Positions 27,235 through 35,828 of a stretch of DNA of 64,000 nucleotides are shown here, in pieces. The position numbers were made by a program, and so were the translations under genes. The notes below the pieces were generated by a model, which worked only from the letters and a program-made list of their open reading frames with translations, did no database searches and had not been told where the DNA came from. Origin of the DNA: Longispora fulva (GTDB lineage Bacteria; Actinomycetota; Actinomycetes; Mycobacteriales; Micromonosporaceae); NCBI RefSeq assembly GCF_015751905.1, contig NZ_JADOUF010000001.1, positions 2,728,001-2,792,000 of the forward strand, in the 5' to 3' direction. Every line of letters starts with the position of its first letter. The first letter of the stretch is position 1.

Positions 27235-28267
27235 GAGCCTGTGAAATAACGGGTTGAGTGTTCGGTGTGCTGCTGTGTGTCGATGTCTGGGGCGGCGTTG
27301 GCGTGTCGTGGTGAAACGGGGAAGGGCCTTCAGGTATGAGCACTGGTGACGAAACCTCTGCCCAGACCACGAAGGCCCAACAGTGTCTTTCTACCTTGTC
27401 GCGGGACAGGGCGCACCTACCGCCCCCGCACGTCCTGGCGTGCACCTGCCCACCGTCCGGCCACGCCGCTACCCGTCAGACACCACCGACGCCGAGTGGA
27501 CGATCATGGCGCCGTTCGTGCCGGTCAGCGGTTCGGAATCAGGACGTGGTGGCAGGCCGGTGGCCTATCCGCGTCGCGACATCGTCGATGCGATCCGCTA
27601 CCTCACCCGCAACGGCGGGGTGTGGCGGGCCCTGCCGGTGGACTTCCCGCCCTGGCGCACCGTCTACCACTACTTCCGGACCTGGATCGGCGACAACACC
27701 CTCAACCAACTCCACAGCAACCTGCGCGACCAGGCCCGCCGGGCCGAAGGACGCCAGACCGGCCCCACCGCCGCCATCATGGACTCCCAGTCCGTGAAAG
27801 CCGCCGAGACCGTCGCCCGAACCAGCCGGGGATTCGACGCCGGCAAGAAGATCAACGGCCGTAAACGCCACATCGTCATCGACACCACCGGACTCCTCCT
27901 CACCGTGCTCGTCACCTCCGCCGCCGTCCAAGACCGCCACGCCGCCCGCACCCTGCTCACCGCGGTGCGCATGTGCTTCCCGACCATCCGCAAGATCTGG
28001 GCCGACGGAGGCTACACCGGCCAGCTCGTCACCTGGGCCACCGCCACCCTCGGCATCACCATCGACATCGTCAACAAACTCGCAGGACAGACCACCTTCC
28101 AAGCCCTACCCAGACGCTGGGTCGTCGAACGCACCCTTGCCTGGATTACCCGCCACCGACGCACCGTCCGCGACTACGAACGCAGACCCGACCACCACGC
28201 CGCCATCATCCAATGGGCCATGATCACCATCATGACCCGCCGACTAACCCGGTAATTTCACAAGCTC
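27235..28267 (+). mobile_element. IS5-family insertion sequence, 1033 bp
   Basis: The ends are imperfect inverted repeats: left GAGCCTGTGAAATAACGGG, right (reversed) GAGCTTGTGAAATTACCGGG. A TTA target duplication flanks it (27232-27234 and 28268-28270). One transposase gene fills it. Intact ends, duplication and frame suggest a recent insertion. Confidence 0.85.
27383..28255 (+). CDS. IS5-family DDE transposase
   Basis: About 290 residues (GTG 27383; a later GTG at 27443 is possible). It has the DUF4096-type N-terminal text RRYPSDTTDAEWTIMAPFVP and YLTRNGGVWRALPVDFPPW. The catalytic triad is visible: Asp in IMDSQSVKAAE, Asp in KIWADGGYTG and Glu in RRWVVERTLAWITRHRR. The frame is undamaged. 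It lies on the opposite strand to the ku fragment and the HTH gene it separates. Confidence 0.9.
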   Translation: MSFYLVAGQGAPTAPARPGVHLPTVRPRRYPSDTTDAEWTIMAPFVPVSGSESGRGGRPVAYPRRDIVDAIRYLTRNGGVWRALPVDFPPWRTVYHYFRTWIGDNTLNQLHSNLRDQARRAEGRQTGPTAAIMDSQSVKAAETVARTSRGFDAGKKINGRKRHIVIDTTGLLLTVLVTSAAVQDRHAARTLLTAVRMCFPTIRKIWADGGYTGQLVTWATATLGITIDIVNKLAGQTTFQALPRRWVVERTLAWITRHRRTVRDYERRPDHHAAIIQWAMITIMTRRLTR

Positions 28268-28443
28268 TTAGGTGTGGGGGTGGTTACGAGCATGTGCTCT
28301 ACGTCGTCGAGGGCGTAGAAGGCGACCCGGCCCTCGCGGTAGCGCCTCCATTTCTGCTCGCTGGCCAGGCGGTATACCGTGCCCAGCGGGCGCCCGGACA
28401 GCGCGGAGACGTCGGCGGCGGTCAGCGCCGCGACCCGGCTCAC
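28258..28443 (-). pseudogene. Small helix-turn-helix protein truncated by the IS
   Basis: Starts at GTG 28443, overlapping the stop of the HAD-like gene (GTGA). The sequence LTAADVSALSGRPLGTVYRL, then WRRYREGRVAFYALDDVEHML, resembles excisionase/MerR-like HTH proteins of actinomycete elements. Its last codons (KSL, stop) come from the IS end. Removing the IS and one TTA copy puts it in frame with the ku fragment. Confidence 0.6.
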
Positions 28444-29105
28444 GCCGCCATCCCGACCGGACGGGCGACGGGGGTGACCTTCGCGGCGCGGCGTACCGCC
28501 ATCCACTGATCACGTGCCCAGCGGTGTGCGGCCGGGTCGAGGTCGCACTCGATGCGCGACCGCTCCGGGCGGTCGACGTGCACCACCCCGTCCAGCACGC
28601 CGCCGCACTCGGTGAACAGGCAGCGCCGCCCTAGCTGGGTCCGCCCGGGCGGGCTGGGGTAGGCGGCGCGGTCGGCGGAGTGCACCAGGTCGGCCAGCTC
28701 GTCGCACAGGTCCCCGGCGGCGGGGTGCGCGCCCAGCCACCGGAGTTGAGCGAGCAGGAAGTCGACCAGGGCGCCCGCTTCCCGCTTCGGTGCGTCGACC
28801 CCCCGCTCGTCGACCACCATGCCGGCCAGTTCCGGAAGCAGCCCGGGGGCGGTCGCGGCGGCTTGGTCGGCGGTCATGCCGTTGAGTTCGAGGAGGTCGA
28901 GGAGGATGGCCCAGGCGGTGCGGCCGGAGCGAACCGGCTGATTGCTGATCGGAGTCCTGAGCGCGGCGGCGGCGACTTCGGTGGCGGTCTCCGCTCCGAT
29001 CCCGGAGTAGCTGATCAAAGTGTCGTCCAGGTCCCAGAGCAGAAGTCGACCGTTCCGCTTCCCGCGTGCACTACCGGAGGTCATTTTGTTCACTCTACGA
29101 GCCAT
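28440..29105 (-). CDS. HAD-like N-terminus joined to an actinobacterial hypothetical domain
   Basis: 221 residues. Residues 15-35 hold HAD motif I (LLLWDLDDTLISYSG), but the remaining HAD motifs are not seen. After residue 60 the text changes to a helical family (VDFLLAQLRWLGAHPAAGDL, ELADLVHSADRAAY) with a C-terminal part that includes CLFTECGGVLDG and DPAAHRWARDQWMAVRR, as in small genes of actinomycete plasmids or phages. This looks like a gene chimaera. It is divergent from the phosphotransferase (65 bp) and coupled to the small HTH gene. Confidence 0.5.
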   Translation of the reverse strand: MARRVNKMTSGSARGKRNGRLLLWDLDDTLISYSGIGAETATEVAAAALRTPISNQPVRSGRTAWAILLDLLELNGMTADQAAATAPGLLPELAGMVVDERGVDAPKREAGALVDFLLAQLRWLGAHPAAGDLCDELADLVHSADRAAYPSPPGRTQLGRRCLFTECGGVLDGVVHVDRPERSRIECDLDPAAHRWARDQWMAVRRAAKVTPVARPVGMAA

Positions 29106-29170
29106 CGCGATCTTGCTGGACGAGTTGGTGCCGCTTGCGGCTGATCAGGGCTGGTCCGTACGGTGACCTG

Positions 29171-30196
29171 ATGCAGTCTCCCGTACTTGACCAGCTCGGA
29201 TCTGCCGACCTGAAGGCGATCACCACGGCGTTCCAGTTGGGTCCGGTCAGTTCGGTGGAGCGGGTGGTCGCCGGGTTGATGAACGACAACTTTCGGCTCG
29301 CCACCGAGACCGGGGTGTTCCTGGTGAAGCGGGTTCGGGACGTACCTGTGGACAAGGCTCGCCGGAATCTGCACGCGGTGGCGGTGTTGGCGGCCGAGGG
29401 GCTACCGGTGGCCGGGCCCGTGTTGGCGGGCGGGGATCCGGTGCTCGAGTTGGGTTCCGGGGCGTTCACGGTGACCCGGTGGGTGGAGGGTGTCCACCTG
29501 ACCGGCGGTGAGATGTCGGTGGAGCAGGCCCGGCTGCTCGGCACGGAGCTGGGTGCCCTGCACGGCAGGCTCCGTGCGCTGCTGCCGGATGGCGGCCCGC
29601 TGCCGGCGAGCCGGACGGCGTCTGTCGAGGCCGCGATTGATGAGGCCGATCGGTTCCTGGAGGTGATCGCCTCCAGGGTCGAGCTGGACGACTTCGACCT
29701 GCTGGTGGACAAGGCGCTCCGGCGGCGGGTGGAGTTGGTCGAGTTCCACCGCGGGCTCCGGCCGGAGACCGACGGGCCGGTGGGGCCGGGCGGGTGGACG
29801 CACGGGGACGTGCAGCCGTTCAACCTGCTTTGGCGCGATGGCGGCCTGGTGGCGGTGGTCGACTGGGACCGGCTCGGTATCCGCTCCTACGGTGAGGAGG
29901 TCGCCCGGACCGCCACGCTGGTGTTCGCGGCCGGGGACGGCGGCTTGGACCTGGCGAAGGTCGAGGCGTTCGCCGCCGGGTACCGGGCGGCGTTCGGCGT
30001 GGTCGACGGCGCGGCGTTGAGGGACGCTGTGGCGCGGTTGTTGTGGAAGCGGTTGTGCGACTTCTGGCACCTGGACTTTCACTACCTGCGGGCCGATCAC
30101 GGCTGTGACCATCTGTTCGTCTCGGCGACCGGACTGCTGGAGTGGTGGCTGGAGCACGAGGCGCTGGTCGAGCTGGCCATCGCCGGCCCACGCTGA
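29171..30196 (+). CDS. APH/choline-kinase-like phosphotransferase
   Basis: 341 residues from ATG 29171. It has the aminoglycoside/homoserine kinase fold: GLMNDNFRLATETGVFLVKR (nucleotide loop and Lys), catalytic WTHGDVQPFNLLW (HGDxxxxN) and VAVVDWDRLG (metal-binding DxD). Such kinases phosphorylate small alcohols or amino sugars. It lies alone on the plus strand, convergent with the sugar operon, with a terminator between. Confidence 0.85.
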   Translation: MQSPVLDQLGSADLKAITTAFQLGPVSSVERVVAGLMNDNFRLATETGVFLVKRVRDVPVDKARRNLHAVAVLAAEGLPVAGPVLAGGDPVLELGSGAFTVTRWVEGVHLTGGEMSVEQARLLGTELGALHGRLRALLPDGGPLPASRTASVEAAIDEADRFLEVIASRVELDDFDLLVDKALRRRVELVEFHRGLRPETDGPVGPGGWTHGDVQPFNLLWRDGGLVAVVDWDRLGIRSYGEEVARTATLVFAAGDGGLDLAKVEAFAAGYRAAFGVVDGAALRDAVARLLWKRLCDFWHLDFHYLRADHGCDHLFVSATGLLEWWLEHEALVELAIAGPR

Positions 30197-30206
30197 GCAC
30201 GGCAAC

Positions 30207-30238
30207 GCCCGGCCGGGCCCTTTTCGGGTCGGCCGGGC
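30207..30238. terminator. Hairpin between convergent genes
   Basis: GCCCGGCCG and CGGCCGGGC form a 9-bp stem around a loop that contains GGCCCTTTTCGGGT. It lies between the phosphotransferase end (30196) and the end of the minus-strand operon (30259). Confidence 0.65.
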
Positions 30239-30258
30239 TCGGGCGCCGTCGAGTGCGG

Positions 30259-30567
30259 CTAGGCAGGCTGCCTGTCCCTCTTGGGTGTGCGAGGCAGGAT
30301 CACTTCGCCTTCTGGGCGCAGGGTGCGCAGGAACACCCCGATCAGGACGAGGAACACGATGCCCACGGTCGCCCAGACAGGGCCCGTCTTCAGCAGCGGG
30401 ATCAGCCGGGTGCCGGCCACGGTGTCGAGCACAACGGCGGCCGGGGCCATGGCGAAGATGAGGAACAGCAGCGACCCGGCGAACAGGTTGATGGCCCGGC
30501 GGGTACTCTGCCGGCGGCGGCTGTTTGGTGGCAGGAGACTGGCGAGCGGCGGGGCGGGTTCGGTCAC
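30259..30567 (-). CDS. Small membrane protein at the end of the sugar operon
   Basis: 102 residues from GTG 30567, which overlaps the dehydrogenase stop (GTGA) and has AGGAG 6 bp before it. Two transmembrane helices are visible: AINLFAGSLLFLIFAMAPAA and VWATVGIVFLVLIGVFL. The tail is basic. No family recognised. By position it is the last gene of the operon. Confidence 0.7.
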   Translation of the reverse strand: MTEPAPPLASLLPPNSRRRQSTRRAINLFAGSLLFLIFAMAPAAVVLDTVAGTRLIPLLKTGPVWATVGIVFLVLIGVFLRTLRPEGEVILPRTPKRDRQPA

Positions 30568-31661
30568 GGCAGGCTCCTCATGCTGATGGTCGCGCGCAGG
30601 CCGCCGGGCGCCGCGGCGGCGTCCAGCGCGGCGTTGGTCTCGGCTAGGGGGTGGGCGCTGGTGATCATCGGCTCGACCTGGATCCGACCGGCCTGGACGA
30701 GCCGGGCGAAGCGCGGGATGTCCACGGGGGTACGGACACTGCCCATCAGGGAGCCAGCGATCCGCCGCCCCTGGCGCAGGGCACGGCCGGGCAGGACCAG
30801 GTCGGCGCCGGCGGGCATCATGCCGAGCACGACCGCCGAGCCGCCGGGCCGCAGCGCGCAGAACACGCTCCGGGCGGCCTCGGGGTCGCCGACGGCCTCC
30901 ACCGCGTACTCCACGCCCCCGTCGGTGAGGTCGACGGCGCAGGCGGCCGGGTCGTTCATGATGGGGTCGATGGTGTGGGTGGCCCCGTAGAAGGTGGAGG
31001 CGGCCAGCCGTTCGGCGTCGGGGTCGACGGCGATGATCGTGGTGCAACCGGCCAGGCGGGCGGCCTGGATCGCGGCGATGCCGACGCCGCCGCACCCGGC
31101 GACGAGGATGGAGGTACCGGGTGCAGGGTTCAGGTCATTGAAGACGGCAGCCAGGCCGGTCGTCACGCAGCACGACAGCAGCGCCCCGGTGGCGAAGGAC
31201 AGGGCGTCAGGCAGGGCGATGAGGGCGGAGGCGTCGACCAGCATGGTCTCGGCCAAGGCGCTGATGCCGAGGTACTGGTTGACCGGCTGACCGTCGAGGG
31301 TGAGGCGGGTGCGTTGGCGTTCGCGGCCGGAGGTGTCGGTGCAGTGCACCATCCTCCCTGACAGGCAGGGGCCGCAGGCGCCGCAGTACATCCGGTCACA
31401 CACGATGACCCGGTCCCCGGCCTTGAGGCCGGTGACGCCCGGCCCGGTCTCGGCGACCACGCCTGCGGCCTCGTGTCCCAGGACTGTCGGGGTGCGGTAA
31501 GGGATGCGGCCGGCGGCAAAGTGCAGGTCCGTGCCGCACAGACCGACCGTCTCGGTGCGCACGAGCACTTCGCCGGGGCCGGGGGCGCGCAGAGTGAGGT
31601 CAACGAGCTCCAGGGGCTTGCCGGCGGCGGTGAGCAGCGCCGCGCGGGTGGTGATGGTCAT
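30564..31661 (-). CDS. Zinc-dependent alcohol/sugar dehydrogenase (MDR family)
   Basis: 365 residues from ATG 31661 (AAGGAC upstream). Catalytic zinc motif GLCGTDLHFAAG and GHEAAGVV, structural zinc lobe MYCGACGPCLSG, Rossmann GCGGVGIAAIQAARLAG. It oxidises a secondary alcohol with NAD(P). Related enzymes in aminocyclitol pathways oxidise deoxy-scyllo-inosamine, which would suit the aminotransferase next to it. It starts 17 bp after the aminotransferase stop. Confidence 0.85.
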   Translation of the reverse strand: MTITTRAALLTAAGKPLELVDLTLRAPGPGEVLVRTETVGLCGTDLHFAAGRIPYRTPTVLGHEAAGVVAETGPGVTGLKAGDRVIVCDRMYCGACGPCLSGRMVHCTDTSGRERQRTRLTLDGQPVNQYLGISALAETMLVDASALIALPDALSFATGALLSCCVTTGLAAVFNDLNPAPGTSILVAGCGGVGIAAIQAARLAGCTTIIAVDPDAERLAASTFYGATHTIDPIMNDPAACAVDLTDGGVEYAVEAVGDPEAARSVFCALRPGGSAVVLGMMPAGADLVLPGRALRQGRRIAGSLMGSVRTPVDIPRFARLVQAGRIQVEPMITSAHPLAETNAALDAAAAPGGLRATISMRSLP

Positions 31662-31678
31662 GAGGGCGTCCTTTGTGG

Positions 31679-32914
31679 TCAGAGGGTGTGGTGACCGGTG
31701 GCGAGCACGGCGGCGATGGCGTCGGCGACCTGGACCATGTAGTCGTCGGCCGGCACGCTGGGGATCTTCAGGACGAGCATTTGGCGGCGGGCGGCGTAGT
31801 AGTGCGGGAACTCGGCCGGGTCCGGGGGCCGGTAGCCGGTGGCGGCCGGGAAGAAGGCCCGGAACAGGTCCTCGTTGTGGAGGACCGGAGAGGTCAGCCA
31901 GTCCTCGTACAGGTCCCGCAGGGGCACGCCTTCGTTCTTGAGCACCCGGCGCAGTTCGAGGTGGTCGGTGACCTTCGGCTGGCACCACAGCGGGGTGCCG
32001 TACCAGCCGCGCACGGTGCCCTCGGCCAGGACCGGTGCGGTGACCGGGGCGCCGTGGCCGGCGAGGGCTTCCAGGAGCACGGCCAGGTTGTTCTCGCTGT
32101 CGGCCATGCGTTGCGGGACGCTCAGAAGCTGGGCGGCGGCGATGGCGGCGGCCAGTGGGTGGATCCGAAACTTGTAGGCCACCCCCGTGACGGCCAGCGG
32201 CAGCAGGTCCGGTTCGGTGAGTTCGTCGGCGAGCCGGCGCGGATGGTGTCCGAGCGTCATGGCCCGCTCGTAGATCCGGCGGGTGCCGGTGGTCAGGACG
32301 CCGCCCTCACCGCCGGAGACGAACTTGGCGTGCTGGAGGCTGAAGCACCCGGCGGCGCCCCAGGATCCGACCGGCCGGCCCCGGTAGACCGCGCCGTGGG
32401 CGTGGGAGCAGTCCTCGATGACCGGCAGACCGGCACGGGCCAGGGCGTCCAGGCGGACGGGGATGCCGTAGGCGTGCGTGGCCAGCACCGCGCCGACCCG
32501 GCCGGCGTTGTCGGCGACCGCGGCGGCGGAGATGTTCGCCGTGCCCGGCTCGACGTCGCAGAACACCGGGAAAGAACCGGCGTGACCGATGGCGGTGATG
32601 GCCGAGACCCAGGTCAACGGGGAGGTCGCCACCCCGGCGCCGGGCGGGACCTCCACCGCGTGGACCGCCGCGTGCAGCGAGGCGGTGCCCGAGTTGAACG
32701 ACAACGCCAGGTCGGTGCCGGCCAGGGCGGCGAAGCGTTCCTCCAGCAGCCGGGTGGCCGGGCCGCAGTCGATCTCCGACAGCAGCCCGGAGGCCATCAC
32801 CCGGGCGACCGCCTCGTGCTCGGCCGGCCCGTACTGCTCGGCCTTCGGGAAGTGCAGGGTCACCCGGCGCGGCCGGCCGCCGACCTCCAGGCCAAGGCCG
32901 GCGCTACCGGACAT
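31679..32914 (-). CDS. DegT/DnrJ/EryC1/StrS-family PLP aminotransferase
   Basis: 411 residues from ATG 32914 (AAGGAGC ribosome site). Landmarks: LSFNSGTASLHAAVHAV (phosphate pocket), VIEDCSHAHGAVYRG (Asp for PLP) and CFSLQHAKFVSGGEGGVL with the PLP lysine. It transfers an amino group to a keto sugar or keto-cyclitol. The start lies inside the 3' end of the cupin gene, so the two are coupled. Confidence 0.9.
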   Translation of the reverse strand: MSGSAGLGLEVGGRPRRVTLHFPKAEQYGPAEHEAVARVMASGLLSEIDCGPATRLLEERFAALAGTDLALSFNSGTASLHAAVHAVEVPPGAGVATSPLTWVSAITAIGHAGSFPVFCDVEPGTANISAAAVADNAGRVGAVLATHAYGIPVRLDALARAGLPVIEDCSHAHGAVYRGRPVGSWGAAGCFSLQHAKFVSGGEGGVLTTGTRRIYERAMTLGHHPRRLADELTEPDLLPLAVTGVAYKFRIHPLAAAIAAAQLLSVPQRMADSENNLAVLLEALAGHGAPVTAPVLAEGTVRGWYGTPLWCQPKVTDHLELRRVLKNEGVPLRDLYEDWLTSPVLHNEDLFRAFFPAATGYRPPDPAEFPHYYAARRQMLVLKIPSVPADDYMVQVADAIAAVLATGHHTL

Positions 32915-33326
32915 CGCCTGCTCCTTCGATCGGGGCGGGCACGGCGGGGACGAGGTGCCGCGCGGCGTCGACCGGGTCGCGGTGCAGGTGTCCGGGCGGT
33001 GTCCCGTCGGGGGTCTCTCCGGTGATCCAGAAGATCCGCAGTTCAGCGCCCCCGCGTACGGCGGTGATGTCGTGGTCGACGCCGGGCGGGGTGAACACCA
33101 GGTCGCCGGGCTGCACGTCAAACGTGTGCTCGCCGACGGCCACGGCGCCGAACCCGGCGGCGATGAACCAGGCTTCCCAGGTGGTGTGGTGGTGCCGGTC
33201 GAAGGTGGCGGTGCCGTCGGCGCGGATCACGAACTGCCCGGCCGAGCTTGCCCCGATGCCGGCGGGCCGGTTGTCCAGGGTCAGACGCTCGCGGTTGGCT
33301 CCGCGCACGAGAAACGGGGTGTTCAA
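32904..33326 (-). CDS. Cupin-domain protein
   Basis: 140 residues from TTG 33326, which overlaps the upstream stop (TTGA) and follows GGAGCA. Cupin motif 1 reads TATFDRHHHTTWEAWFIAAG and motif 2 PGDLVFTPPGVDHDI, so several His residues can hold a metal. It could be a sugar isomerase, epimerase-like enzyme or a ligand-binding protein. The operon points to the sugar substrate. Confidence 0.8.
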   Translation of the reverse strand: MNTPFLVRGANRERLTLDNRPAGIGASSAGQFVIRADGTATFDRHHHTTWEAWFIAAGFGAVAVGEHTFDVQPGDLVFTPPGVDHDITAVRGGAELRIFWITGETPDGTPPGHLHRDPVDAARHLVPAVPAPIEGAGDVR

Positions 33327-34246
33327 CTGCTGCTCCCTACAGGTCGGGGGGCGGCCGCCGGGGCTCCGGCGTCCAGGTCGTCAAGGTCGGCGGCCAACAG
33401 CGCGATGTAGCGCTGAGCCGCGGGTTCGCCGCGTTCGAGGTGGAAGGCCGCCAACGCGACGGCGATGCGGATCCGGTAGACGGCCATCGCCGCCGTCTCG
33501 GCCCGGTCGGGTCCGGCCGGGCAGTAGCCGTGCAGCACCTGCTCAGCCAGCTCAACCGGGAACCGCAGGCTCACCCCGGCCAGCTCCAACCACGGGTCAC
33601 CGCCCCGCACCGACTCCCAGTCCACGACCCCGGCGACCCGGCCCTCGCCGTCGATGAGCACGTGACCGCAGGTCAGGTCCCCGTGCAAGAGCCGGGCGGG
33701 CCGCCCGTCCAGGTCCGGCGCGAACCGGCGCAGCATCGCCTTCGCCCGGCCCGCGAGATCCGGGTCCAGGCCGTCGGGCCAGCGCACGGCGCTCAGCCAG
33801 GTCAGGGCGCTGGTGTGCTGACCTCGGCCGCCGGGGCTCAGCCGGCCGTAGCCGGTGACCGGGACCTCGTGCAGCCGGCGCAGCAGCGCGCCCAACTCGA
33901 TCGCCGCGGCCAGGGTCTCGGCCGGGTCCGCACTGTCTGCGTCCAGGGCCCGGCCGTCGATGCGGGTCTCCACGCAGGAGCCCTTCGCCCAGCGCAGCAC
34001 CCGGGGCGCCGGGAACCCGACCCGCAGGCACTGCTCGGTGGCCCAGTGCGCGGAGGAGAACCGGTCCCGGCCCGCCACCCTGGGAACCTTGACGACCAGG
34101 TCTTGCAGGAACGGCTGCGGGGCGGCGAAGACGTGGTTGTCGACGCCGCCGACCATCTCCGAAAGCTCGCGGACTGCCCAGAAGCCGGAGGCCAGGGTGC
34201 GGTGCGCCTGCTCGGCGGGCGTCAGGTCCCGCCCGGTCGGGCTCAC
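33323..34246 (-). CDS. APH-family phosphotransferase
   Basis: 307 residues from GTG 34246 (GTGA overlap with the oxidoreductase). Catalytic loop ARLLHGDLTCGHVLIDG and metal motif AGVVDWESVRGGDP. The N-terminal nucleotide-binding part is VDNHVFAAPQPFLQDLVVKV. It is likely a small-molecule kinase for the operon's amino sugar, or a self-resistance kinase. The two cannot be separated from sequence. Confidence 0.82.
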   Translation of the reverse strand: MSPTGRDLTPAEQAHRTLASGFWAVRELSEMVGGVDNHVFAAPQPFLQDLVVKVPRVAGRDRFSSAHWATEQCLRVGFPAPRVLRWAKGSCVETRIDGRALDADSADPAETLAAAIELGALLRRLHEVPVTGYGRLSPGGRGQHTSALTWLSAVRWPDGLDPDLAGRAKAMLRRFAPDLDGRPARLLHGDLTCGHVLIDGEGRVAGVVDWESVRGGDPWLELAGVSLRFPVELAEQVLHGYCPAGPDRAETAAMAVYRIRIAVALAAFHLERGEPAAQRYIALLAADLDDLDAGAPAAAPRPVGSSS

Positions 34247-35205
34247 CGGGTACCTGCCAGTTGGATGCGGTCGCCAGTCGACAGCGACAGGGTGGCCGCC
34301 TCCAGCACGCTGATCGAGGTGGCGTGGTCGGTGGCCGACACGCTCGCCGGAGTGATCGAGCCCCCGGTGAGGACCGCGAGCATGTCCCCGATGCACAGCT
34401 CATAGCCGGGTGCGGCCGGCTCCAGCTCGACCATCTCGTCTCCGACGCGCAGTTGACGCTGGCCGTCGAAGGTCGCCGAGCCGGTCGCGGTGTCGGCGCT
34501 CCACCGGCCATTCGCCGGGGTGCGCAGCCCCGGGCCGGCGTAGCCGCCGCGCCAGGACACCACGGTCTCGTCGGCGAACTCCAGCAGCAGGGTCACCAGA
34601 CCGGCGTGCGGGGCAAGGTGCGCGGCGGGGTGTTCGGTGCAGCGGACCGCGATCACCGGGGCGTCGGTGAGCCGGCGGGCCTGCTCGATGGCGTGCACGC
34701 CGAGATCGGCCAGGGCCGTGTGCGCGGTCCGGAAACCCGGGGCCCGGAGCTGGACGAACGTCTCGCCGGCCGCCAGCAGAGGCCCGCGGCCGGCGACCGA
34801 GCGGACGAACGCGCTGTAGCCGGGGTCGAAGGCCCGGTTGCGCATGACCATCAGCCGGCGGCCGACCTGCTCCGCGTGGGCGATCAGCGCCTGGGCGGGG
34901 GCAGCCCGGACGGTGAGCGGCTTCTCGGCCAGGACGTGCAGCCCGAGGGTCAGCCCGAGCCGGGTCATCTCCGGCTCGGCGGCCGGCGGGGTGAGGTTGA
35001 CGATCGCCTCGACGTTCGCCAGCGCCAGCGCCTGGTGCACGGTGGTCGCGGTGACGGCGTCGACCTGCCCGAGCGCGTGCAAGCGCCGGGCGGCGGCGAG
35101 GTCGGTGTCCACCAGCGCGGTGACCGACACCTTCGGGTGGGCGGTGAGTACTCGCAGCCAGCGCTGGGCGATTTGCCCGCAGCCGACGACAGCGATCTTG
35201 ATCAT
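34243..35205 (-). CDS. Gfo/Idh/MocA-family oxidoreductase
   Basis: 320 residues: Rossmann start IKIAVVGCGQIAQRWLRVL, then VNLTPPAAEPEM and the EKP motif VLAEKPLTVRAA, with a C-terminal alpha/beta domain (LADLGVHAIEQARRLTD). It oxidises a sugar or inositol hydroxyl with NAD(P). The ATG at 35205 overlaps the kinase stop. Together with the DegT enzyme it forms the usual oxidation-transamination pair. Confidence 0.9.
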   Translation of the reverse strand: MIKIAVVGCGQIAQRWLRVLTAHPKVSVTALVDTDLAAARRLHALGQVDAVTATTVHQALALANVEAIVNLTPPAAEPEMTRLGLTLGLHVLAEKPLTVRAAPAQALIAHAEQVGRRLMVMRNRAFDPGYSAFVRSVAGRGPLLAAGETFVQLRAPGFRTAHTALADLGVHAIEQARRLTDAPVIAVRCTEHPAAHLAPHAGLVTLLLEFADETVVSWRGGYAGPGLRTPANGRWSADTATGSATFDGQRQLRVGDEMVELEPAAPGYELCIGDMLAVLTGGSITPASVSATDHATSISVLEAATLSLSTGDRIQLAGTR

Positions 35206-35828
35206 GCTGCGGTTCCTTCGGTTCGGGCCGAGCTGTGCTCGGCGATCACCGCCACGGCGGTAGCCAGCACGGCAACGGGGTCCGCGTCAGCGTCGACCGG
35301 CACACAACGCTGGGTGACCAGCGCTGCCGGATTGGTGAAGTGCTTGTTGAACAAGGTGGCGAAGAACGAGTCCACGAACAGGGCCGGGAACCCGGGCCGG
35401 GTGCGCGCCCGCAGCGCCAGAGTCTCGGGCCGGGCCGTCAGGTGCAGAGTCAGGTCCGGGACGATCACCCGCCGAGCTGCGATCAGGTCGAGGGCCAGCG
35501 GGTAGGCGTCGGCCTCCGTCATGGCCGACACCGCGCCGACGTGCGCCAGGAGGGTGTCAGCGGTCCGGTCGACCACCACATCCCGGCCCTCGCGCACCCC
35601 GGCATCGACCAGCCCGAGCCGCACGGCCTCCACGGACAAGAACACCTCCAGGCCGGCGAGCTGGCCTGCGACGCTCGAAGCCTTAGCAGGTGGCAGGCGG
35701 CCCGGGTCTGGGGCGGCGTGCCAGTAGCAGGGCACCACCAGCGGATCGCGGAGCGCACCGGAGGCGGCCAGGGCGGCGGCCAGGGTCGTCTTGCCGGTCA
35801 GGCTGGTGCCCTCGATACCGATGATCAC
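35202..35828 (-). CDS. Thymidylate-kinase-like P-loop kinase
   Basis: 208 residues from GTG 35828 (GTGA overlap with the GT2 gene). Walker A reads GIEGTSLTGKTTLAAAL; an Asp-Arg switch VVVDRTADTLLAHV and the text RARTRPGFPALFVDSFF follow. It resembles dTMP kinase but is shorter in its lid. It may phosphorylate a sugar or nucleoside intermediate. Confidence 0.75.
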   Translation of the reverse strand: MIIGIEGTSLTGKTTLAAALAASGALRDPLVVPCYWHAAPDPGRLPPAKASSVAGQLAGLEVFLSVEAVRLGLVDAGVREGRDVVVDRTADTLLAHVGAVSAMTEADAYPLALDLIAARRVIVPDLTLHLTARPETLALRARTRPGFPALFVDSFFATLFNKHFTNPAALVTQRCVPVDADADPVAVLATAVAVIAEHSSARTEGTAA

